From assembly GCA_950097015.1 (NCBI GenBank), contig CATNEN010000024.1, positions 5,966,001-6,030,000 of the forward strand: a DNA stretch of 64,000 bases, given 5' to 3'. The notes beneath the pieces are model-generated. The model was not told where the DNA came from and ran no database searches. It saw only the letters and a program-made list of their open reading frames with translations. Within the stretch, counting starts at the first letter, position 1. The number at the start of each line of letters is the position of its first letter. The position numbers and the translations under genes were made by a program. Below are positions 45,420 through 56,300 of the stretch, piece after piece. The DNA is from Macrostomum hystrix. Lineage: Eukaryota; Platyhelminthes; Macrostomidae.

Positions 45420-46440
45420 TATATGGAGTAGGGAGAGTTTAGGAACAATGGGAGAGTTTAGGAACAATGGGAGAGTTTAGGAACAATGGGAGAGTTTAGG
45501 AACAATGGGAGAGTTTAGGAACAATGGGAGAGTTTAGGGTTTAGGGAGAGTTTAGGGACAATGGGAGAGTTTAGGGACAATGGGAGAGTTTAGGGTGTAA
45601 GGAGAGTTTAGGGACAATGGGAGAGTTTAGGGACAATGGGAGAGTTTAGGGACAATGGGAGAATTTAGGGTTTAGGGAGAGTTTAGGGACAATGGGAGAG
45701 TTTAGGGACAATGGGAGAATTTAGGGTTTAGGGAGAGTTTAGGGACAATGGGAGAGTTTAGGGACAATGGGAGAGTTTAGGGACAATGGGAGAATTTAGG
45801 GTTTAGGGAGAGTTTAGGGACAATGGGAGAGTTTAGGGACAATGGGAGAATTTAGGGTTTAGGGAGAGTTTAGGGACAATGGGAGAGTTTAGGGACAATG
45901 GGAGAGTTTAGGGACAATGGGAGAATTTAGGGTTTAGGGAGAGTTTAGGGACAATGGGAGAGTTTAGGGACAATGGGAGAGTTTATGGACAATGGGAGAG
46001 TTTAGGGTGTAAGGAGAGTTTAGGGACAATGGGAGAGTTTAGGGACAATGGGAGAATTTAGGGTTTAGGGAGAGTTTAGGGACAATGGGAGAGTTTAGGG
46101 ACAATGGGAGAGTTTAGGGACAATGGGAGAGTTTAGGGTGTAAGGAGAGTTTAGGGACAATGGGAGAGTTTAGGGACAATGGGAGAATTTAGGGTTTAGG
46201 GAGAGTTTAGGGACAATGGGAGAGTTTAGGGTGTAAGGAGAGTTTAGGGACAATGGGAGAGTTTAGGGACAATGGGAGAGTTTAGGGACAATGGGAGAAT
46301 TTAGGGTTTAGGGAGAGTTTAGGGACAATGGGAGAGTTTAGGGTTTAGGGAGAGTTTAGGGACAATGGGAGAGTTTAGGAACAATGGGAGAGTTTAGGAA
46401 CAATGGGAGAGGTTAGGGTTTAGGGGAGAGTTTAAGGAGT
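45420..46440. repeat. 19-bp TTTAGGG-containing minisatellite
   Basis: About 50 units of GGGAGAGTTTAGGGACAAT, mixed with shorter AGAATTTAGGGTTTAGGGAG units that form composite blocks repeated many times. The TTTAGGG heptamer equals the plant telomere repeat and contains TTAGGG, but it is not in perfect tandem. Confidence 0.95.
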
Positions 46441-48080
46441 AGGGGAGAGTTTGGGAGTGTGTAGGGGTACGAATTTTTGTACAAAATGTGTAATACTTTG
46501 TCGTTAATTAGAAAAAACACTAGTAAGTCACGAGAGTGAAATTTTAACGTTAGATTTTTTGTTTTGTTTTATATTTAATTTTTTAGCGCAAAACACGAAC
46601 AGAAAAACTGAATTCCGAACCGCAATCTCAACTAACATTTAAAACGAAACACTTAAGATAGAACAAATCGGGGCAGATTGAAACGAGGAAGGCGCTTGAA
46701 GTGATGATAACGAATAGTCGATCATACATCATCAGGATTGTGTAGAGAAGAGAGAAGCCTAGACAGCGTGACAGAAAGGGAATAGAGAAGAGGGGAGGTT
46801 AGAGATTAGGAGAGAACAGCCTGATGCAGCAGTACCCTAGCAACGGTACACAGTAAGCATTCGAGAGTTGAGTCTGAAAATCGACAATGAAGTACATTGC
46901 CGGCGGCCGCTCAATAATACTCAGCGGGCGAGGAGCCACGTGCATTAGAGCGGGGATTTAAATAATTCCCATCCCACACACCCATCTTCTTCCTCCAGCC
47001 GCTTCAAAGCAACGCTTCGTCGGCTCGCTACTTTGCAGCGTCTCAATTAGCAAGCGGATTAAAGCAATCGCTGAAGCGCAAAGGCAAATATACAAAATAA
47101 GATTTAACAACTGAGCAGTGCTCAACAAATGATGATATGGAAATTTTTTACTTCAATGGGAATAACAGCTAAAAAGGATTACAGGAACTGGTAAACAGAC
47201 TTACAGACAGGAAAATAATATGGTTATCAGGGCAGTGCCACAGAGGGAATTTATTCTAGGTGCTGTTTTCATTCACTAGCGAAAAACATATTTGCACACT
47301 AACTGATAGATGCTACTCATAGTAGCGAGTAGCGGGCAAGCGGGCGCCGGTGCAGAGAAAACGGAGAGCAAATTGATGGCATTGTAGATATTTCAAATAC
47401 CCTCATTTTTTCTGCATCTCCCAACATATCCAACCAGTCGCCATGAAAATCCAGAACATGGGCTAAAATTTTCCGCTGTATCCGATGAAACAATTTCCAG
47501 AATCACTAAACATCGGAATCAACGAGATATTCAACGATTCTCGTGGGAGTGTCTGGTGGCATGAACCACAAATATTGGCATATTTTCTGCTCACTAAATT
47601 TCATCATGAAACCATGTCGGCTATCATTGTAAACTATTTTGCATTGATTAAATTAAAGATTACAGATAATCTTCTTTTTGAACAATATGGATTGGCCATA
47701 GAAGTTTACACAGAGCAATGATGGTTGTCCTTGTCAACAGGATCTTTGACAAGAATCGTTGAATATCTCGACGATGCTGACGTCGGATGACTTCGACAGT
47801 TAGTTCATCGTAAAAGGGCGGAAAATTGAGATCCATAAGGTGGACTTTCCCGAAAATCGGTCATTTGGTTTGGGAGCAATCGTGAAGTAGGCAGCGGGCA
47901 TTTGAAATAGCCCAGTGGTCTTCCAGCAAGGGGAAAAAGACAAGGCGTGCTCTTTCTACTGCTAATAGACAGGCAATGAAAAAAGGAAAAATTATTTCGC
48001 TCTTGTACAATGGGCTGCACAGTTGGACTGAATCTCGCCACTGGAATGGCCAAATGTCGGTAAAGGCTGATTTCATTTCT
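46441..48080. other. Gene-free stretch downstream of the AMPK gamma gene
   Basis: About 1.6 kb. A GC-richer island at 46895-47060 includes NotI-like GCGGCCGC and an E-box CACGTG near 46938; it may be a promoter for something unseen. No exon was recognised. Confidence 0.4.
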
Positions 48081-50870
48081 TCAGCTCATGTCCATTGGCT
48101 CGGTGGGCGCGAGCGCTCCGTCATTGTCGGCAACGATGGCCACCGTTGTGCTGTCCGCGTCGCCGCCGCTGCAGCAGCCGAATTTGTCGCAGTCGATGAT
48201 CAGTGCCTTCAGCACGTCGGACAGTGATACTAGGCCGGCGACGCGGCCCTCCGAGTCCGTAACAACTAGCCGATGAACCTCGGCCGTGACGAGCTTCTCG
48301 ATGACGCTCTTTAATGAATCCTCGGCACGACAGCTGCTGACGCCTTCGAAACGATCGCGGCGATACTGCAGGGCCTCCTTCACGGAGATGTCCAGGTTGT
48401 TGTAGGTCTTTGTGGCGGCCAGGTTCTGCAATTTAATAAGCATTGGAATGTGAGATGCCATTATTAAACCCGTGAAGCATTATTTTATGCAGTCGATATT
48501 TCCTAGAAAATCACTCAACACAAGCCATTTAAAAATTAGTCCACATGCATAATACACTGAATTATAGGAGAACTAATACTTTACCATCTATCATATCAAT
48601 TCAAGATTGTTTCGATTACAGATCCAAGCCCCTGGCAACAGTCATAATCCCATATTCATTAAAGGTTATTGCAGAGCCCTAGAATTCTCCCATTCCAGAT
48701 CCGTATAATAATAATCGCAGGAGGGCTGCGGGCAGTGGCACATCATTTAGTAACACTAGACCCGCAGCCAGCGAGGAGGCAATTCTGCCCATTTCGCTGA
48801 CTCCTGAGCACACACGCACACAGATACTGTACGCAGGCACACGCTCACACAGGTTTGTACGTCTGCCCTGACTTTCTCATCGTCAGGCAGTGTACACTTC
48901 GCTGTGCCTTGGAAGTTGACCCTCAAGGGCATACATTGCACGACAAGCCGCCAAGCCTTCTCTCCGCGGCTGCGCCCCAAATAAATATGGCCTAGCCGTG
49001 GAATCGAACTTAGGAACCGAGGTGCGATGCCAACGCGTTAACCGCTCTGCCACCAACCCCATTCCAGATCTATAGAATCGTCCCTTTTTAGATCCTAGAA
49101 TTCACTCATTCCAGTTCATTTTATTCTCCCATTCCACATCCTAGAATCCTCCCATTCCACATCCTAGAATCCTCCCATTCCACATCCTAGAATCCTCCCA
49201 TTCCACATCCTAGAATCCTCCCATTCCACATCCTAGAATCCTCCCATTCCACATCCTAGAATCCTCCCATTCCAGATCCCAGAATCCTCCCATTCCAAAT
49301 CCCAAACAGCTGCTCCGTCATCCCCGACCCGACTAAGCAAAAGTGGCTCACAATCACGTCAAACTTGGAATAGATGTCAACTAGCCGGCCGTTTCCGTCC
49401 ACAACAGGCAGAGCGCTGACCCGATTCTGCACGAACAGGTTGAGCACCCGCACTAGTGGCGTACTCTCGCTCACCGTGATGATAGTGGTGTAGGTGCCGA
49501 TGCCCAACTGGCGCACTGGCCTGGCCAGCCAGGCTGGCATCGGCAGCTGGTGAATGTACAAGAAGATGTACTTTAGTATGCGCTTGTGAGTCACAATGAA
49601 TAGCGAGTTGCCAGTAGCCGGGTCGATCACTGGCAGGCGGTGCACCCGAGCCTGGAGCAGCAGGCGAACAGCGTCGAGAAGGGAGGCCTCGGGCGAGATC
49701 CAGATTAGCGGCTTGAGTCGGCTGCTCAACTCGGCGCGCCAGGTGCTGATGCGGTGGGTTTCAAGCTCCTCCATAGGTACCAGAGCTGAGCGATAATAAT
49801 TGTGTAGGATGTGAATAAAGTCGCTAATTGTCAGCATGCCAACAAAGCGCTGTTGCTGGGCGTCCCACAGAGGCGCGGCGCGCAGGCCGTTATAGACTAA
49901 AGCGAAGAAGGCTTTGCGCACATTCAGGCTGTTGTCGAACACCAGTAGCTTGCTGCTGGTGGGAATCAAATCGTAGCACCTGTAGGAGCCGGGCGGGAGT
50001 TAGAAGAAGTTGCGGTGAAATCGAGTAGAAAAGCAGCCAGAAATAAAAGTAGTAACTAAAGGCCACAGTTATTTGCGTGCAGCCGCGGAATGAAAACATG
50101 CGGGGTTGCTGGGCAATTTAATCCCATAGGGGCCAATTCTTAAGACAGGGATAGTGCTAGTTTGCGGGTCATAAAAGTCGCGGGTTCGATTCCCAACTCC
50201 ACTGGAAAAATTTATGCACTAAAGCAAGACACTTAACTCCGCGTTGCTTCAGTTCACCCAGCTGTTAAAGGGTGCCAGCATCAGCTGGGGTAAATGAGAG
50301 TAGGTGTGGCGTCCTCCCAGTCCATGGACTGAACAGCCGTACGCTGGCTTCAGATGCGCAGCGCAATAGCTGCGGATGTGCTATCGGCTGCACATCTGGC
50401 CCAATTCGGACAGGTGTAATACGGATTCGGATTCGGATTGGTGCACATTTTAGGGCCATTTATCGATTGCGCAAAAGAAGAGGAATCAACTAAAAACAGC
50501 TAACTTTTTAGTGCATTAATGTGTCATATCAAACATTGCTGCCCTTCTATTTCAACCCTCAGCCCCCAGCGCACCGGTGCTTCTGAACGAAGATGGCGAA
50601 CACCCGGCTGGGATCGCCGAGAGATTCGGTGCGCACTTCGTCAATGTCCACCGAGCTGCAGTCGTTCTGGCAGCGCGACCGGAATATGATGTACTTTTCG
50701 TTCTCGGTTACTTGCACTTCGGCGCCAGACTGGGTCCGCTGACGGGCAGGCGGGTGGTGGCCGGAGCCGGAGGAGGGGGAGACTAGCGGCGGCTGACCGG
50801 AGGACATGCCGTGACTGTGGCCGAAACTGTTGGACCAGTGACTGCGCGACTCGGCCAAGGCTGCCGGAGA
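48081..50870 (-). CDS. prkag: AMPK regulatory gamma subunit (3 exons seen, 5' end uncertain)
   Basis: Exons about 50870-50575, 49979-49352 and 48425-48081 join in phase (QKHR-CYDLIPTSSK, SKFDVI-NLAATKTYNN). The part from 50870 is 422 aa; an in-frame ATG at 50807 would give 401. Four CBS motifs follow the PRKAG order: NGLRAAPLW/TISDF, RVHRLPVID/THKRILKY, NRVSALPVVD/DIYSKFDV and EVHRLVVTD/VSLSDVL. The nucleotide-contacting Arg, His and Asp residues I can compare (NGxRAAP, xHRLPVID, xHRLVV, SLSD) are present. Gamma subunits bind AMP/ADP/ATP and control AMPK with the alpha and beta subunits in the cytoplasm. The N-terminal extension, rich in Ser, Pro and His, resembles the long PRKAG2/3 type. Exon 1 starts against a 45-47-bp minisatellite, so its acceptor, or further exons, are uncertain. 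Introns carry SINEs and a 23-bp array. Confidence 0.96.
48426..48769. other. Left part of AMPK gamma intron 2
   Basis: About 340 bp of unique intron sequence between the exon 3 acceptor (ATTAAATTGCAG on minus) and a SINE. A degraded CCATTCCAGATCC block near 48690 resembles the 23-bp array further right. Confidence 0.5.
48770..49066 (-). mobile_element. tRNA-derived SINE, second family, in AMPK gamma intron 2
   Basis: On the minus strand the head reads GGTGGCAGAGCGGTTAACGC with box B AGTTCGATTCC, close to a Ser/Leu-type tRNA. The body (GGGGCGCAGCCGCGGAG, GTGTACACTGCCTGACGATG, GAGAAAGTCAGGGCAGACG) differs from the other SINEs. It lies in the same orientation as the gene and ends in a TG-rich tail. 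Confidence 0.82.
49080..49305. repeat. 23-bp minisatellite in AMPK gamma intron 2
   Basis: About seven good and several decayed copies of a 23-bp unit with CATCCTAGAATCCTCCCATT. It ends about 45 nt from the exon 2 splice donor at 49351. Confidence 0.93.
50133..50440 (+). mobile_element. tRNA-derived SINE, copy 4, in AMPK gamma intron 1
   Basis: A full-looking copy: box A-like GATAGTGCTAGTTTG, box B GGGTTCGATTCCC, the body AAGCAAGACACTTAACTCCG, CACCCAGCTGTTAAAGGGTG and CCTCCCAGTCCATGGACTGA, the end CAGGTGTAATACG and a tail of three ATTCGG repeats. It is antisense to the gene and occupies half of the 595-nt intron. Confidence 0.92.
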
Positions 50871-50872
50871 CT

Positions 50873-51405
50873 GGATGCTGCACTGGCCTGGTCAGAGGGA
50901 GTGGTTGGGGTGAGACTGGATGCTGCACTGGCCTGGTCAGAGGGAGTGGTTGGGGTGAGACTGGATGCTGCACTGGCCTGGTCAGAGGGAGAGTGGTTGG
51001 GGTGAGACTGGATGCTGCACTGGCCTGGTCAGAGGGAGAGTGGTTGGGGTGAGACTGGATGCTGCACTGGCCTGGTCAGAGGGAGAGTGGTTGGGCTGAG
51101 ACTGGATGCTGCACTGGCCTGGTCAGAGGGAGAGTGGTTGGGCTGAGACTGGATGCTGCACTGGCCTGGTCAGAGGGAGAGTGGTTGGGGTGAGACTGGA
51201 TGCTGCACTGAGGGAGTGGTTGGGGTGATGCTGGATGCTGCACTGAGGTAGTGGTTGGGGTGAGACTGGATGCTGCACTGAGGTAGTGAGACTGGATGCT
51301 GCACTGAGGGAGTGGTTGGGGTGAGACTGGATGCTGCACTGAGGTAGTGGTTGGGGTGAGACTGGATGCTGCACTGAGGTAGTGAGACTGGATAACCAGA
51401 CTGCA
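50873..51405. repeat. 45-47-bp minisatellite at the AMPK gamma 5' end
   Basis: About 12 copies with GACTGGATGCTGCACTG, GGCCTGGTCAGAGGGAG and TGGTTGGGGTGA. The right part uses shortened units (GCACTGAGGTAGTG). On the gene's sense strand each unit ends in GTGCAGCATCCAG after a pyrimidine-rich stretch, so each copy carries splice-acceptor-like sequence; the last one meets AMPK gamma exon 1. Confidence 0.95.
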
Positions 51406-53378
51406 CTGGCCTGGTTAACCTGATCGCAGCTGCTCTGGTAGGTCAATAAAGTTCTATATTTCTATGAATTCAGTCAGCTCATAAAGACTCATAACCCCAT
51501 ACGTGTATTACGTCTGCATAATCTTTCTTATACGATCATAGTTAGCTACATACGAGCTAAAGTTTGCTGCAAAAATCTGCATAGGCTTCTTTTAGACGAA
51601 CTATAGTACCGGCTATCACACAGCAAGCAAGCGACTTCCTTTTCGGAGCAAAGACGAGAGAGATTTACTGCATTTCACTGTCACTCTGTAACTGTAATTT
51701 CAATTCACAATGCTGAGAAAATAAAGAGTAAAGTAGCCAGAAATTCATCTATAAGAGATGAAGACGAAATCCTTAGTTTCTTAGAAATAGTGCAGAATCC
51801 TAGTCCAATTTCATTTCCCCTTATCTGCTCTCACTTGGGGATGACAAATCCTGTGGGATAAGCCTTTTCCGCCCTGTCCACCGAATCCGAAGCTATGGCG
51901 ACATAATCAGGACCCGAGATGTGCCTATGGTATATTATGTATAGGGATATACGCTAGGCAAAAATTAGTATTCGGGTAGTGCTGTAAGACAAGCCAATGA
52001 CATGGAATACTAAATAGCAAAGTAGCTAATGAACCAGCTTCAGAAGACAAATGTCATAAGAAATTATCTGATATTAAATCACTTTTAAAGGTGTTTACGT
52101 CTAACTTAACCCTAGCCTAGGCCTAGAAAAGACCCTAGGCACTTAAAATGGGTTCAGATTACGTACGTACCTTCTGACTCCTGACCTCCTTGGGTGTGTA
52201 TGTCAAAGTGGCTTAATTTTCGTTCTTAAACACGATACATGCAGTCCTAGCGGTACAGACCATATAGCAAGTTTCAGTCACTTCAGGAATTATATTCACA
52301 TGACTCTTGTCATACAAGACAGGACAGAAACCGTCTGATAAGCCAGCAGAAAAATACAAAAATTCAAAGCTTACTGTGTAGATTGGTTGTAGATTGGCTG
52401 TCTTCTTTCCTTGATTGCCAAATCCCTAGTTTCGTTTAAGTGAGCGTGCTTTTACCTAGGCCTTGTTCGTTTGTAATGCAGAAAGCACTATATCTCTAGC
52501 TGGCCAGATAGAAGACTGCGAAAGTGAAGGGTTTGGCGGTCGGAGGGTAGGACCAAGGGCTCAAGTGTGTGTGTGTGTGTGGGTGGGTGTGTGTGCCTGA
52601 GTGTACAATTGGCCCGAGGGGAGAGTAGGGAAGAGCGCGCTGTTAGCCGAAACCGGTGAATGTACATGCTGGATCACATGATAAAATTCTGCGTACATTT
52701 GTGGCGCGCAAAGAGAAGGAATGCGGCTGGCCGTGTTGATTGAAGAGTTTTGGGTGAGGGGTGGCGGGCAGGGAGAGGCGGAAAAAAACGCTTTCCAGTT
52801 GTGCAGATCATTCATTCTATAGAATCTAGCCCAAGGCGCCCAAGGCCAATAGCGCAGCACAAACCCCCTGATTTAAAAAAAATGTTTTAATTGTAATATA
52901 GTTAAGTTAGACGTCTATACTTCCAGTACCAGAACCAGTACCAGAACCAGTACCAGAAAAAAATTATGTTATAGCCAACAAAAAATCGACAAGCAACTAA
53001 TAAAAAGACTTCTAACAGATGAAATACTTATATATCGGTCCGAAAATATCATTATTGAGAATAAAATTAATAAATATCGACGGACTTGCGCACAACACAC
53101 AAAAAATGGTTTACTTTCACAAAACGTTTTTTAATACATTTTTTCATAGAATAAAACAAATTTGCTCAACCAACTGAGTAAACGAATACAAAAAGCGGTT
53201 TACTAAATATCGCAACTACTAAAATCACAACTCAAAACTCACCTCATTAAATGTGTTTGTAAAATTTATTTTTTTTATAATCATCGTAAACTTCATCAAA
53301 AAAACTAAAAATATAACCTCACTTTTGCGCTTCGCAGGATTATTACTCGTACATCATATACAGCTGAGAGCAATGATA
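51406..53378. other. Gene-free stretch left of the satellite
   Basis: About 2 kb. It contains a (TG)n microsatellite at 52566-52592 and three copies of CCAGTACCAGAA at 52923-52958. Upstream exons of AMPK gamma could lie here, but none was recognised. The last 400 bp is very AT-rich. Confidence 0.45.
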
Positions 53379-56300
53379 AGGAAGGAAACATTATCTGTGA
53401 ACACGGCTGTAAAATTTCAGAGCCCTGACGTGTCGCGTCTCGGAGTTGTAGACCCTCGAGTCCCCCCCACTCTGATATCTCCCATTTTAAAAGTACTTTT
53501 CGTCACCTCACTGAATCTGGTGGTCAAAAGAAGCTGAAAACTCAGATCTGGAAGGAAACATTATCTGTGAACACGGCTGTAAAATTTCAGAGCCCTGACT
53601 AGTCGCGTCTCGGAGTTGTAGACCCTCGAGTCCCCCCCACTCTGATATCTCCCATTTTAAAAGTACTTTTCGTCACCTCACTGAATCTGGTGGTCAGACG
53701 AGGCTAAAAACTCAGATCTGGAAGGAAACATTATCTGTGAACACGGCTGTAAAATTTCAGAGCCCTGACTATTCGCGTCTCGGAGTTGTAGACCCTCGAG
53801 TCCCCCCCACTCTGATATCTCCCATTTTAAAAGTACTTTTCGTCACCTCACTGAATCTGGTGGTCAAAAGAAGCTGAAAACTCAGATCTGGAAGGAAACA
53901 TTATCTGTGAACACGGCTGTAAAATTTCAGAGCCCTGACTAGTCGCGTCTCGGAGTTGTAGACCCTCGAGTCCCCCCCACTCTGATATCTCCCATTTTAA
54001 AAGTACTTTTCGTCACCTCACTGAATCTGGTGGTCAGACGAGGCTAAAAACTTAGATCTGGAAGGAAACATTATCTGTAAACACGGCTGTAAAATTTCAG
54101 AGCCCTGACTATTCGCGTCTCGGAGTTGTAGACCCTCGAGTCCCCCCCACTCTGATATCTCCCATTTTAAAAGTACTTTTCGTCACCTCACTGAATCTGG
54201 TGGTCAAAAGAAGCTGAAAACTCAGATCTGGAAGGAAACATTATCTGTAAACACGGCTGTAAAATTTCAGAGCCCTGACTATTCGCGTCTCGGAGTTGTA
54301 GACCCTCGAGTCCCCCCCACTCTGATATCTCCCATTTTAAAAGTACTTTTCGTCACCTCACTGAATCTGGTGGTCAAAAGAAGCTGAAAACTCAGATCTG
54401 GAAGGAAACATTATCTGTAAACACGGCTGTAAAATTTCAGAGCCCTGACTATTCGCGTCTCGGAGTTGTAGACCCTCGAGTCCCCCCCACTCTGATATCT
54501 CCCATTTTAAAAGTACTTTTCGTCACCTCACTGAATCTGGTGGTCAAAAGAAGCTGAAAACTCAGATCTGGAAGGAAACATTATCTGTGAACACGGCTGT
54601 AAAATTTCAGAGCCCTGACTAGTCGCGTCTCGGAGTTGTAGACCCTCGAGTCCCCCCCACTCTGATATCTCCCATTTTAAAAGTACTTTTCGTCACCTCA
54701 CTGAATCTGGTGGTCAAAAGAAGCTGAAAACTCAGATCTGGAAGGAAACATTATCTGTGAACACGGCTGTAAAATTTCAGAGCCCTGACTAGTCACGTCT
54801 CGGAGTTGTAGACCCTCGAGTCCCCCCCACTCTGATATCTCCCATTTTAAAAGTACTTTTCGTCACCTCACTGAATCTGGTGGTCAAAAGAAGCTGAAAA
54901 CTCAGATCTGGAAGGAAACATTATCTGTGAACACGGCTGTAAAATTTCAGAGCCCTGACTAGTCGCGTCTCGGAGTTGTAGACCCTCGAGTCCCCCCCAC
55001 TCTGATATCTCCCATTTTAAAAGTACTTTTCGTCACCTCACTGAATCTGGTGGTCAGACGAGGCTAAAAACTCAGATCTGGAAGGAAACATTATCTGTGA
55101 ACACGGCTGTAAAATTTCAGAGCCCTGACTATTCGCGTCTCGGAGTTGTAGACCCTCGAGTCCCCCCCACTCTGATATCTCCCATTTTAAAAGTACTTTT
55201 CGTCACCTCACTGAATCTGGTGGTCAAAAGAAGCTGAAAACTCAGATCTGGAAGGAAACATTATCTGTGAACACGGCTGTAAAATTTCAGAGCCCTGACT
55301 ATTCGCGTCTCGGAGTTGTAGACCCTCGAGTCCCCCCCACTCTGATATCTCCCATTTTAAAAGTACTTTTCGTCACCTCACTGAATCTGGTGGTCAAAAG
55401 AAGCTGAAAACTCAGATCTGGAAGGAAACATTATCTGTAAACACGGCTGTAAAATTTCAGAGCCCTGACTATTCGCGTCTCGGAGTTGTAGACCCTCGAG
55501 TCCCCCCCACTCTGATATCTCCCATTTTAAAAGTACTTTTCGTCACCTCACTGAATCTGGTGGTCAAAAGAAGCTGAAAACTCAGATCTGGAAGGAAACA
55601 TTATCTGTAAACACGGCTGTAAAATTTCAGAGCCCTGACTATTCGCGTCTCGGAGTTGTAGACCCTCGAGTCCCCCCCACTCTGATATCTCCCATTTTAA
55701 AAGTACTTTTCGTCACCTCACTGAATCTGGTGGTCAAAAGAAGCTGAAAACTCAGATCTGGAAGGAAACATTATCTGTGAACACGGCTGTAAAATTTCAG
55801 AGCCCTGACTAGTCGCGTCTCGGAGTTGTAGACCCTCGAGTCCCCCCACTCTGATATCTCCCATTTTAAAAGTACTTTTCGTCACCTCACTGAATCTGGT
55901 GGTCAGACGAGGCTAAAAACTCAGATCTGGAAGGAAACATTATCTGTAAACACGGCTGTAAAATTTCAGAGCCCTGACTAGTCGCGTCTCGGAGTTGTAG
56001 ACCCTCGAGTCCCCCCCACTCTGATATCTCCCATTTTAAAAGTACTTTTCGTCACCTCACTGAATCTGGTGGTCAAAAGAAGCTGAAAACTCAGATCTGG
56101 AAGGAAACATTATCTGTGAACACGGCTGTAAAATTTCAGAGCCCTGACTAGTCGCGTCTCGGAGTTGTAGACCCTCGAGTCCCCCCCACTCTGATATCTC
56201 CCATTTTAAAAGTACTTTTCGTCACCTCACTGAATCTGGTGGTCAGACGAGGCTAAAAACTCAGATCTGGAAGGAAACATTATCTGTGAACACGGCTGTA

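Noticed and set aside
46895-47060. GC-rich island as a possible exon or CpG promoter
   Set aside because: No frame resembles a known protein and no transcript evidence can be read from sequence; noted only as unassigned.
52561-52860. 99-codon minus-strand frame with Thr-His repeats
   Set aside because: Its end is a (TG)n microsatellite read as Thr-His; no conserved domain.
53253-53537. 94-codon frame entering the first satellite monomer
   Set aside because: The satellite part is open only because this edge monomer reads GACGTG where others have a stop (GACTAG); no family features.
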